This document shows, piece after piece, positions 1-5,762 of a DNA stretch of 6,069 nt. The DNA is taken from the NCBI GenBank assembly GCA_016288255.1, contig JAEEYS010000109.1, positions 1 through 6,069 on the forward strand, read 5' to 3'. The DNA comes from Bacillota bacterium (GTDB taxonomy: Bacteria > Bacillota > Tb-RUG-66). Each line of letters opens with the position of its first letter. Within the stretch, counting starts at the first letter, position 1. Made by a program: the position numbers and the translations under genes. The notes beneath the pieces are model-generated. The model was not told the origin of the DNA. It did no database searches and saw only the letters and a program-made list of their open reading frames with translations.

Positions 1-212
1 ATGTGATCCAAACCCAAAACCGAAATATTGCCGCTGTCTTTCTTCAGCATATTCAAAATACATTTTATGGTCGTTGTTTTTCCCGCGCCGTTGGGCCCGA
101 TAAATCCCATGATATAGCCTTTCGGCAAAGAAAAGCTAACGTCCTGCAATTGAAAGTTTTGAAAACTTTTATTCAAACGGTCGATTTTTAAAGCATATTG
201 ATAATCAGTCAC
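1..212 (-). CDS. ABC transporter ATP-binding protein, N-terminal part (cut by window edge)
   Basis: Only the first 70 codons are visible; the gene continues past position 1. The translation begins V/M-TDYQYALKIDRLNKSF and reaches a Walker A motif, GPNGAGKTT, at about residues 41-49, followed by KCILNMLKKDSGNISVLGLDH, typical of the start of an ABC ATPase. The 'GPNGAGKTT' form and the adjacent YtrA-type regulator suggest a YtrB/BcrA-like ATPase working with a separate membrane subunit in export or drug response rather than nutrient import; that is inference. The start is GTG at 212-210, because the next in-frame ATG falls just before Walker A and would delete the first beta strands. A ribosome binding site (GGAGGTGG, 226-219) sits 6 nt upstream inside the regulator gene. 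The GTG overlaps the regulator's stop by 8 nt, so the two genes are co-transcribed and probably translationally coupled. Confidence 0.88.
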   Translation of the reverse strand, partial: MTDYQYALKIDRLNKSFQNFQLQDVSFSLPKGYIMGFIGPNGAGKTTTIKCILNMLKKDSGNISVLGLDH

Positions 213-588
213 CCTGTTCCACCTCCAAAAGTAAATACATCATATGAATCAATTCCTCATTGGTGATATCCGCCTTTTTGGCCCCTTTTATGGCTTTCTC
301 AAGGCCTTCTTCGATCTCCCTTAGGAGCTGCTCTCGAATCATCTCTGAGCTTTTTGGCATAACATAAGAACCTTTGCCCTGGACATTCGTCACAAAGCCC
401 TCTTCTTCCAATTCGTTGTACGCTCTGGTCACCGTCAAAACGCTGATCCTAAGATCTTTCGACAACTGTCTCAAAGAAGGAAGCGACTCTCCTTCCGCTA
501 TTTCACCGGTCAAAATAGCGGACTTGATTTGTTCTTTAATTTGTTCATAGATAGGAATACCGGAAGTATTCGATATGATAACCCTCAT
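205..588 (-). CDS. GntR family transcriptional regulator, YtrA subfamily
   Basis: A 127-residue DNA-binding regulator. Residues 10-78 form a GntR winged helix: IPIYEQIKEQIKSAI for helix 1, the signature ESLPSLRQLSKDL at 34-46, recognition helix region LTVTRAYNELEEEGF at 51-65, and the wing VQGKGSYV at 69-76. Only about 50 residues follow, rich in Glu, Lys and Leu and predicted helical. This short tail, without a ligand-binding domain, marks the YtrA subfamily, whose tail is used for dimer formation. YtrA proteins usually repress their own operon with an adjacent ABC transporter, and here the next gene is an ABC ATPase overlapping by 8 nt. The ATG start at 588 has a ribosome binding site (GAGGTG) 5-6 nt upstream. 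The gene lies just downstream of a perfect inverted repeat overlapping its promoter, which supports autoregulation. The inducing signal cannot be read from sequence; B. subtilis YtrA responds to cell-wall antibiotics. Confidence 0.93.
   Translation of the reverse strand: MRVIISNTSGIPIYEQIKEQIKSAILTGEIAEGESLPSLRQLSKDLRISVLTVTRAYNELEEEGFVTNVQGKGSYVMPKSSEMIREQLLREIEEGLEKAIKGAKKADITNEELIHMMYLLLEVEQGD
219..226 (-). promoter_or_regulatory. Ribosome binding site for the GTG-started ABC ATPase
   Basis: On the minus strand GGAGGTGG is followed by six bases (AACAGG) and GTG. The site lies inside the last codons of the GntR gene. It decides the GTG start of the downstream ATPase, since no ATG is available before Walker A. 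Confidence 0.75.
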
Positions 589-608
589 AAAAACACCTCA
601 AATGTTAT

Positions 609-654
609 AACTGATATAACTGTTATAATATATACTATAACAGTTATATCAGTT
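609..654. promoter_or_regulatory. Operator: perfect 19-bp inverted repeat, likely GntR/YtrA binding site
   Basis: The arm at 609-627 is the exact reverse complement of 636-654, with an 8-nt spacer; three more spacer pairs also match, so symmetry covers 46 bp with one mismatched pair. Each arm contains its own small palindrome: ATAACTGTTAT at 616-626 and ATAACAGTTAT at 637-647. Their centres are 21 bp apart, about two helical turns, so two dimers could bind on one face of the DNA. The repeat lies between the -35 box and the gntR start and covers the -10 box, so bound protein would block transcription. It is the obvious target for the adjacent GntR regulator. The sequence and symmetry are seen directly; the identity of the binding protein is inferred. 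Confidence 0.82.
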
Positions 655-660
655 TGTCAA
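632..660 (-). promoter_or_regulatory. Sigma-A type promoter of the gntR-ABC operon
   Basis: On the minus strand a consensus -35 box TTGACA (660-655) is followed by exactly 17 bp and the -10 box TAGTAT (637-632, 4 of 6 consensus bases). The start of transcription would fall near 625, giving a leader of roughly 36 nt before the gntR ATG at 588. The promoter is interleaved with the inverted-repeat operator and lies just past the terminator of the upstream peptide-transport operon, so this unit is transcribed on its own. Confidence 0.75.
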
Positions 661-675
661 TATATTATTTTTTAA

Positions 676-720
676 ACAAAAAAAGAAGCGGAATAACCAT
701 GTCTTGTTATTCCGCTTCTT
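676..720 (-). terminator. Rho-independent terminator of the dpp operon
   Basis: A perfect 15-bp stem (706-720 with 683-697) encloses an 8-nt loop, with a GC-containing core (AAGCGG/CCGCTT). On the minus strand the stem runs into seven T residues (684-678) and then GTTT. It begins 25 nt after the dppC stop codon, as expected for the end of this operon. On the plus strand a shorter T run (723-728) also follows, so it could act in both directions, but no plus-strand gene is present to need it. Confidence 0.93.
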
Positions 721-745
721 GATTTTTTCTCTTGATGATTTGATT

Positions 746-1657
746 TTAGATTTCTTTTCTTAATTTCGGGTCCATGTAGTCTCTTACACCGTCACCCATA
801 AAGTTTGCCGCCAAAGCGACTGTTAAGATAGCTAATCCCGGGAAGGTGCTGACCCACCAATAAGCGAAATCTTTGACACCGTCAGAAACCATACGTCCCC
901 ATTCCGGTGTCGGCGGCGGAGAACCTAATCCCAAGAAACTTAAGGTCGCAAAAGTCAAAATATTTTTTCCCAAGTCCAGTGTAGACAAAACCAGGATCGG
1001 TCCGATACTGTTTGGTAAAATTTCTTTGAACAAGATCCTAGCGCTGCTGGCGCCCAAACTTTTTGCAGCTTCCACATACTCATTTTCTCTCAAAGTGATA
1101 ACCATACTTCTCATGACCCTGGCATAACTCGGCCAGGTAACAATAACAATAGCAAGAAGCGTATTATAAAGGCTGGGTCCCAATGCGACAGAAATGGTCA
1201 TGGCCAAAATAATAGCCGGAAAAGAAATAACAAGTTCTGCCAAACGCATTAAGACATCGTCTACTACACCGCCCACAAAGCCGGAAATACCGCCATAGAT
1301 CGTTCCTACCGTAGCAGATAAGATAATGGTCAAAACACCGGCTGAAATGGAAATACGGCTGCCTGCCAATACCCTGCTGAAGATATCTCTGCCCAGATTA
1401 TCTGTGCCAAACCAATGGGCTGCGCTGGGCGCGGAAAACCGAATGGCCATATCCTGCTGTAATGGATCATAAGGCACGATATAAGGTGAAATAAAACAGA
1501 TAATGATCCAAAGAGTAAAAATGATCGCGCCTAATGCAAACAAGAAATTGGAACGGCACATATTGAAGAAGAAGTTCCACATCCGTTTGAACACGTTTGG
1601 TTTCTTATATTCCGTTTGAGGTATTTTTTCTTGTAAGTTCAATTCTTTGTTTTCCAT
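746..1657 (-). CDS. dppC: Peptide ABC transporter permease, DppC/OppC type
   Basis: A 303-residue inner-membrane subunit that pairs with DppB to form the translocation channel. After a cytoplasmic N-terminus rich in Lys, Glu and Asn (1-35), the first membrane helix spans about 38-62, followed by the family's extracytoplasmic segment with HWFGTDNLGRDIFSR at 81-95, a DppC/OppC hallmark. Further hydrophobic helices lie near 103-125, 140-176, 218-242 and 270-290. The ATPase-contacting EAA loop is at about 194-216 (EYVEAAKSLGASSARILFKEILPN). The segment SFLGLGSPPPTPEWG at 240-254 is also typical. Length matches the family (about 300). The ATG overlaps the last base of the dppB stop (TAATG), with GAGG 8 nt upstream inside dppB, so translation is coupled. 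It is the last gene of the operon, with a terminator 25 nt downstream. Family is certain; peptide specificity is inferred from the operon. Confidence 0.95.
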   Translation of the reverse strand: MENKELNLQEKIPQTEYKKPNVFKRMWNFFFNMCRSNFLFALGAIIFTLWIIICFISPYIVPYDPLQQDMAIRFSAPSAAHWFGTDNLGRDIFSRVLAGSRISISAGVLTIILSATVGTIYGGISGFVGGVVDDVLMRLAELVISFPAIILAMTISVALGPSLYNTLLAIVIVTWPSYARVMRSMVITLRENEYVEAAKSLGASSARILFKEILPNSIGPILVLSTLDLGKNILTFATLSFLGLGSPPPTPEWGRMVSDGVKDFAYWWVSTFPGLAILTVALAANFMGDGVRDYMDPKLRKEI

Positions 1658-2676
1658 TATTCATACCTCACTCTCGGATCCAAGATGCCATACAATAAGT
1701 CTGTGATCAAATTGATCACGATATAAATCGCCGCGATCAACAAAGATACCCCTATGATCGCAGGGAAATCCAGGAAAGTCGCGGACTTATAAGCATACTG
1801 CCCTACGCCCGGCCAACCAAATATGGTCTCTATGACGACCGTCCCGCCAAGCAGGTTCCCAAAACCAAGACCAATAACCGTAATAACCGGGATCAAGGCA
1901 TTTCCTAAAGCGTGTTTCATAATGACCGCTTTTTCTTTTAACCCTTTTGCTCTGGCGGTTCTGATATAATCCATACTCATTACTTCCAAAAGGCCGGCAC
2001 GCGTTGTCCTGGTGATCAGCCCCATAGTAAAGGCCCCGAGAACGATGGCAGGCAACAATAAATGCCTCAAGACATCTTTGAACAAGGCCCAATCTTTCAT
2101 TTTCATTGCATCGATCAAAAAGAAGCCGGTGCCTCCTGTTGGTGTGGCAAACCCCGCGCCTATTCTGCCGGGGCCAGGCAGCCAACCCAGTTTGTAGTAA
2201 AAAACATAAAGCATGGCAAGCCCAAACCAAAACTGAGGCAATGATACACCCAAAACAGAGACGGCTCTTAAAATCTGGTCAATAAAACTATTCCGTTTGA
2301 TCGCCGATACAATCCCAAACAAAATGCCCAATACCACCGCAATAATAATGGAAAAAATGGAAAGCTCTATGGTAGCCGGGAAATACTGTTTTAAATCTAC
2401 TAGAACATCCCGTTTTGTTCGAATAGAAGTCCCCATATCTCCATGTAAAAAATTCTTAATATAGGTAAAATATTGAACATATAAAGGTTGATCTAATCCC
2501 CACTTTGCTTTAAAGGCAGCAATAAGTTCCGGATTGTTTAAGTTCGCCTGACTTAAGTTTGCTGCAACAGGATCTGCTGGAACCATATGAGATAGTATAA
2601 AAACCATAAGCGACACGCCAATCAGCGTAAATACAAGGAATACTAGTCTTCTTATCAAATATCTTGTTAATCCCAT
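1657..2676 (-). CDS. dppB: Peptide ABC transporter permease, DppB/OppB type
   Basis: A 339-residue membrane subunit, partner of DppC, and the same length as I recall for E. coli DppB. It starts with the family pattern YLIRRLVFLVFTLIGVSLMVF (helix 1, about 9-30) and the segment HMVPADPVAA at 30-39. The periplasmic-side motif HGDMGTSI lies at 78-85. Further helices are near 103-126, 138-161, 207-222, 262-283 and 306-329. The EAA loop that docks with the ATPase is at about 236-259 (DYIRTARAKGLKEKAVIMKHALGN), and TIFGWPGVGQ at 284-293 and the end DLLYGILDPRVRYE are family hallmarks. The ATG has AGAGGAG about 8 nt upstream. It lies 257 nt after dppA, with a stem-loop and a possible weak promoter in the gap, and overlaps dppC by 1 nt. 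Confidence 0.95.
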   Translation of the reverse strand: MGLTRYLIRRLVFLVFTLIGVSLMVFILSHMVPADPVAANLSQANLNNPELIAAFKAKWGLDQPLYVQYFTYIKNFLHGDMGTSIRTKRDVLVDLKQYFPATIELSIFSIIIAVVLGILFGIVSAIKRNSFIDQILRAVSVLGVSLPQFWFGLAMLYVFYYKLGWLPGPGRIGAGFATPTGGTGFFLIDAMKMKDWALFKDVLRHLLLPAIVLGAFTMGLITRTTRAGLLEVMSMDYIRTARAKGLKEKAVIMKHALGNALIPVITVIGLGFGNLLGGTVVIETIFGWPGVGQYAYKSATFLDFPAIIGVSLLIAAIYIVINLITDLLYGILDPRVRYE

Positions 2677-2698
2677 TGGTCTATCTCCTCTTTCATTT

Positions 2699-2726
2699 TC
2701 TATACCGCTGTTTCTATCTTATTCAA
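2699..2726 (-). promoter_or_regulatory. Possible weak internal promoter before dppB
   Basis: On the minus strand TTGAAT (2726-2721) and TATAGA (2704-2699) are spaced 16 bp apart, each matching 4 of 6 consensus bases. Transcription would start close to the dppB ribosome binding site. The surroundings are AT-rich, so chance matches are likely. Confidence 0.22.
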
Positions 2727-2742
2727 AAACCAGGAATAAAAC

Positions 2743-2778
2743 AGAAAAGATAATGCTCTTTCAAGTATTGTCTTTTCT
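2743..2778 (-). other. Weak AT-rich stem-loop in the dppB leader
   Basis: AGAAAAGA at 2743-2750 pairs with TCTTTTCT at 2771-2778, with three further pairs after one mismatch. The stem is nearly all A-U and followed on the minus strand by a broken U-rich stretch. It might act as a weak attenuator, or have arisen by chance in an A/T-rich spacer. Apart from this, the stem-loop at 2851-2897 and the weak promoter candidate, I see nothing in the dppA-dppB gap (2677-2933). Confidence 0.2.
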
Positions 2779-2850
2779 ATTTTATCTTGTTTTTTCCTTC
2801 CCCGCTAAAATCAGAAACACGTTAGTTTAAAACATAAAATAATAAGTCCA

Positions 2851-2897
2851 TTTTTGTTTTCAGGCAGGGCAGGATACCTACCCTGCCTGAAACAAAA
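2851..2897 (-). other. Intercistronic stem-loop between dppA and dppB
   Basis: CAGGCAGGG at 2861-2869 pairs perfectly with CCCTGCCTG at 2881-2889. Outside this core the stem continues with A-T pairs (TTTTGTTT against AAACAAAA, one bulged base), and inside it AGG-ATA-CCT can form a small tip. The hairpin starts about 37 nt after the dppA stop codon. On both strands the base after the stem is A-rich, not T-rich, so it lacks the U-tract of an intrinsic terminator. A stable hairpin just 3' of a binding-protein gene fits an RNA stabiliser or processing site that leaves more dppA message than permease message, as known for other binding-protein-dependent transport operons. The structure is read directly; the role is inferred. 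Confidence 0.7.
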
Positions 2898-2933
2898 TTC
2901 ATTTAAGTATTCGTATTTTTATCGATTCTGTTC

Positions 2934-4553
2934 TTATTTGCTGATTCTCGGTAAGTCTAATTTGTATACGTCGATATAATCAGCGCCTTGAACGTTAGAA
3001 CGAACTGCGAATTTTCTTGCAGATTGAACGAATGTGCAGTATGGAGAATCGTCTACCATTAAGTCTTGCAATTTTGTATATTGATCGATTCTTTCCTGTG
3101 TATCTACAGTTTTCTTCAAGTTTTCGCCCAATTCATAGATTTCTGGAGATACTTCTTTTTTCCAGTTCATTCTTACGCCGCCAACTGTTCCATCCGGTAA
3201 GAATGCCAATTGGTTATTCGGATCCGGATAGTCGATCTGCCAGTTCCAAATAGCTAATTGCTGACGACCATTTCTGTATTCTTCCAAACCAACCATCAAT
3301 TCAGATGTTCTGATTTCGCATTTAATACCAACTTCTTCTAAGTCAGCTTTGATTTTTTCACCAAATGTGATCCAGGAAACACCTTCAGAGAAGTATTCAG
3401 CTACGTCTAAGGTGCATTCGAATCCATCCGGATAGCCAGCTTCTGCCAATAATTGTTTTGCTTTTTCTACATCTCTGTATCCTTCTGGTAACGGATCAGC
3501 TGCGCCCAAGAAACCAACTTGGATGATTCCTTTTGGTGTAACAGAACCTTCGCCTGCTAATACTTTCAATCCATCATAGTCAATTGCATAACGAACTGCT
3601 TGTTGTACTTTCTTGTCAGCGAACGGTCCGCCGATTTCAGGATCAGCATTCATCATCAAGTTTGTGATTGTCATTGTCAAAGCGCTCTTGATTGTAACAT
3701 CGCTGTTGCCTTCCAATTCTTTTGCTTGGTCAGCGTTCAAGTTGTAAGCGATATCGATGTCGCCGTTTTGCAGCATCATTTTTTGTGTATTACCATCCGG
3801 TAAGTCTTTCAATGTGATGGTTTTGCAAGCCGGTGCTTCTCCGGAGTAATTCGGGTTTGCTTCTAAGACCACTTCTGTGTCAGGAACATAGCTCTTCATG
3901 ATGTATGGGCCGGAACCTGCGGAATTAGAATTGAACCATTCTTCAGCTGTGTCAGCTTGATCTGCGCCTTCTTCAGCAACAGCACCGTTTTCGGATGCTA
4001 ATACGGAGTCGATTACGCAGAAAGAGCTAGTAGCTAATTTTGCCAACAGGGACGGATCCGGATCGTTTAAGTTGATTACTACTGTGTAATCGTCCGGAGC
4101 TTCTACGCTGGCAATGCCTTCTGCAAGTGCAGACGCATTGGATTTTAAGTTTTTAACACGATCAAAACTCCATTTTACGTCTTTAGAAGTAAGATCGTTG
4201 CCGGAAGCAAATTTTACGCCTTCTTGTAATTTGAAAGTATAAGTTTTGCCGTCTTCGGAAATTTCCCAAGATGTTGCTAATTTTGGTTTTACTTCTTCGA
4301 TGTTGTCTTGGAATACAGTCAGAGTTTCATATACTGCGTGGAAAACCATGTTTGTTGCTGCTTCATAAGCACGACCTGGGTCAAATGTTACGAAGTCAGG
4401 ATCCAAAGCGATAATAAGGTTGTCAGTATCTACTGCTGTTTCTTCACCTTCGCCGTCGCCTTCAGGTGCTGTATCTTCTCCTCCTCCACTACAAGCTGCT
4501 AATGAAAACACTAGCGCTACTACCAATAATAATGCTAATAGTTTCTTTTTCAA
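2934..4553 (-). CDS. dppA: Peptide ABC transporter substrate-binding lipoprotein (SBP family 5)
   Basis: A 539-residue extracytoplasmic solute-binding protein. Residues 1-20 are a lipoprotein signal peptide (MKKK, then a hydrophobic core) with the lipobox LAAC at 18-21; Cys21 would be lipidated and hold the protein to the outer face of the membrane. A Gly- and acid-rich linker follows (22-44). The family 5 fold begins near 45: LATSWEISEDGKTYTFKLQ at 92-110, GVKFASGNDLTSKDVKWSFDRV at 112-133, VQQAVRYAIDYDGL at 316-329, and WNWQIDYPDPNN at 436-447. Asp441 sits in the W-x-x-D-x-x-DP-x-N pattern that in E. coli DppA carries the aspartate binding the peptide's amino end, which supports a peptide ligand, though family 5 proteins also bind nickel or sugars. 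The start codon is TTG, with a perfect AGGAGGT 7 nt upstream and an in-frame stop shortly before it. It is flanked by two structured spacers, which may set its expression apart from its partners. Confidence 0.94.
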   Translation of the reverse strand: MKKKLLALLLVVALVFSLAACSGGGEDTAPEGDGEGEETAVDTDNLIIALDPDFVTFDPGRAYEAATNMVFHAVYETLTVFQDNIEEVKPKLATSWEISEDGKTYTFKLQEGVKFASGNDLTSKDVKWSFDRVKNLKSNASALAEGIASVEAPDDYTVVINLNDPDPSLLAKLATSSFCVIDSVLASENGAVAEEGADQADTAEEWFNSNSAGSGPYIMKSYVPDTEVVLEANPNYSGEAPACKTITLKDLPDGNTQKMMLQNGDIDIAYNLNADQAKELEGNSDVTIKSALTMTITNLMMNADPEIGGPFADKKVQQAVRYAIDYDGLKVLAGEGSVTPKGIIQVGFLGAADPLPEGYRDVEKAKQLLAEAGYPDGFECTLDVAEYFSEGVSWITFGEKIKADLEEVGIKCEIRTSELMVGLEEYRNGRQQLAIWNWQIDYPDPNNQLAFLPDGTVGGVRMNWKKEVSPEIYELGENLKKTVDTQERIDQYTKLQDLMVDDSPYCTFVQSARKFAVRSNVQGADYIDVYKLDLPRISK

Positions 4554-4560
4554 TTTCTGA

Positions 4561-4567
4561 ACCTCCT
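4561..4567 (-). promoter_or_regulatory. Strong ribosome binding site fixing the TTG start of dppA
   Basis: The minus strand reads AGGAGGT, seven bases (TCAGAAA), then TTG at 4553-4551 and the Lys-rich start of the signal peptide. No ATG or GTG lies in frame between the upstream TAA and this TTG, so the TTG start is well supported. Confidence 0.88.
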
Positions 4568-4590
4568 CAGTTTGTAAAAAGAATTTTTAT

Positions 4591-4709
4591 AAAAAAGGCT
4601 TTCCCTGTTTTTAGATGAAAAGAGGTTTTTGCTTTGATTTCTTGCGTTTTTGTTTTCTGAACAAATCCATCAAATCTCTTTTCATCGCAAAAACAGAAAT
4701 CCCTTTTTA
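4591..4709 (-). repeat. Long imperfect inverted repeat, possible attenuator, between dppF and dppA
   Basis: The left arm at 4605-4628 and the right arm at 4672-4696 are nearly exact reverse complements: 8 matching bases (CTGTTTTT), a one-versus-two base difference, 11 matching bases (GATGAAAAGAG), one mismatch, then TTT. Inside, TTTGAT/ATCAAA (4633-4638, 4669-4674) and an apical TTTGTT/AACAAA hairpin (4649-4665) extend it. Outside, AAAAAGG/CCTTTTT pairs weakly, so the transcript could fold over about 120 nt and end in six U residues (4596-4591), much like a terminator. It lies before the dppA ribosome binding site. It could limit read-through into dppA, or be a processing site that frees a dppA message. 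No convincing promoter was seen downstream of it. The base pairing is direct; the function is inferred. Confidence 0.62.
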
Positions 4710-4751
4710 CCAAGTTGATAAAAGCAAGGCACGATAGATTTTACCCCGCTC

Positions 4752-4782
4752 TTGTATCCTAATTTTCTCCTTTAGGATACAA
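4752..4782 (-). other. Stem-loop spanning the dppF stop codon
   Basis: A perfect 11-bp inverted repeat (4752-4762 with 4772-4782) encloses a 9-nt loop. The dppF stop codon TAG (4761-4759) lies inside its 3' arm, so the stem is formed by the last codons and the first bases after the gene. No T-tract follows on the minus strand, so it is not a standard terminator. It may protect or mark the 3' end of the dppD-dppF message. Confidence 0.6.
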
Positions 4783-5748
4783 ATGACAAGCAATAAAGTG
4801 TCCCGGTTCCTGTTCGATCAGTTCCGGTTCCTCCGATTTACAGATATCCATACATTTAAAGCACCTTGTATGGAAGCGGCATCCTTTCGGCGGGTTGGCC
4901 GGGCTGGGCACATCCCCTTCCAAAATGATCCTTTCCTTTTCCACTTCCGGGTCCGCGATCGGAATAGCGGACAATAAAGAAATGGTATAAGGATGTTTTG
5001 CTCTGCTGTAAATATTGTCACAATCCGATATTTCGACGATCTTGCCCAAATACATAACGGCTACTCTGTCGGAAATGTGTTGTACAACGCTCAAATCGTG
5101 GGCAACAAACAAATAGGAAAGATGAAGTTCCTTTTGCAGATCTTCCAGCAGATTGATGACCTGGGCTTGGATCGATACGTCCAAAGCGGATACCGGTTCA
5201 TCGCATATAATGACATCTGGATTCAAAGCGATCGCTCTCGCGATCCCGATCCTCTGTTTCTGCCCGCCGGACAGTTCATGCGGATAACGATGGATATAAT
5301 AGCTGGACAATCCCACGATCTCCAACAGTTCCGCTACCCGTTTTCTTCTTTCTTCCGGGGTCAGCATCTTATGGATGATAAATGGTTCCAATAAGATCTG
5401 TTCCAGTGTCCTTCTGGGATTCAAGGAAGCGGCCGGATCTTGAAAGATAAACTGCATTTTTTGTTTGATCTCTTTCTTTTCTTTGCCTTTGAGATGAAGA
5501 ACGTCTTTTCCTCTGTACTGTACAGTACCGGAAGTCGGCTCAATGATCTCTAAAATAGAGCGGCCCAGTGTGCTTTTCCCGCAACCGGATTCTCCAACCA
5601 ATCCCAGTGTTTCTCCTTCATATAAATCAAAGGATACCTTGTCAACCGCTTTTACATGTCCTACCGTGCGGCCCAAAAGCCCGCCTTTGATCGGAAAATA
5701 TTTCACCATATCTCTTACGCTTAAGATGACCTGCTTTTCGTTTTCCAA
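4759..5748 (-). CDS. dppF: Peptide ABC transporter ATP-binding protein, DppF/OppF type
   Basis: A complete 329-residue cytoplasmic ATPase that with DppD drives import through DppB/DppC. All nucleotide-binding elements are intact: Walker A GESGCGKST at 52-60, Q-loop Gln103 in IFQDPAASLNPR, signature LSGGQKQR at 159-166, Walker B VIICDEP at 179-185 with catalytic Glu184, D-loop SALD at 187-190, and H-loop His217. The C-terminal oligopeptide/dipeptide extension follows KHPYT (251-255) and holds Cys290, Cys296, Cys303 and Cys321, a spacing like the [4Fe-4S] ligands reported in related peptide-transporter ATPases; Cys299 is an extra cysteine. The start is TTG at 5748-5746, decided by AAGGAGGG 6 nt upstream; no ATG is nearby. 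It begins 12 nt after the dppD stop, and its stop codon lies within a hairpin. DppF rather than DppD is inferred from order and from the 'KYFPIKGGLLGR' N-terminus typical of F-type subunits. Confidence 0.94.
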   Translation of the reverse strand: MENEKQVILSVRDMVKYFPIKGGLLGRTVGHVKAVDKVSFDLYEGETLGLVGESGCGKSTLGRSILEIIEPTSGTVQYRGKDVLHLKGKEKKEIKQKMQFIFQDPAASLNPRRTLEQILLEPFIIHKMLTPEERRKRVAELLEIVGLSSYYIHRYPHELSGGQKQRIGIARAIALNPDVIICDEPVSALDVSIQAQVINLLEDLQKELHLSYLFVAHDLSVVQHISDRVAVMYLGKIVEISDCDNIYSRAKHPYTISLLSAIPIADPEVEKERIILEGDVPSPANPPKGCRFHTRCFKCMDICKSEEPELIEQEPGHFIACHLYPKGEN

Positions 5749-5754
5749 TGGTAT

Positions 5755-5762
5755 CCCTCCTT
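5755..5762 (-). promoter_or_regulatory. Ribosome binding site fixing the TTG start of dppF
   Basis: The minus strand reads AAGGAGGG, six bases (ATACCA), then TTG at 5748-5746. The site overlaps the dppD stop codon, which implies coupled translation of the two ATPases. Confidence 0.85.

Noticed and set aside
3..191. A plus-strand open frame at the left edge
   Set aside because: It is the reverse of the ABC ATPase carrying Walker A on the minus strand.
589..745. A riboswitch or small RNA between dppC and gntR
   Set aside because: The 157 nt are fully explained by a terminator, a promoter and its operator.
1787..2230. A 147-codon minus-strand open frame inside dppB
   Set aside because: It is another frame of dppB, with a Trp-, Arg- and Cys-rich composition typical of out-of-frame translation.
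2851..2897. Calling this hairpin an intrinsic terminator
   Set aside because: No T-tract follows the stem on either strand; the T-rich stretch lies on its 5' side in both directions.
4585..4614. A promoter for dppA with TATAAA at 4591-4586
   Set aside because: No recognisable -35 box lies 16-18 bp upstream, and the bases belong to the U-tract region after the long repeat.
4993..5394. A 133-codon plus-strand open frame opposite dppF
   Set aside because: It lies wholly antisense to a conserved ATPase with all motifs intact, resembles no family and has no clear ribosome binding site.
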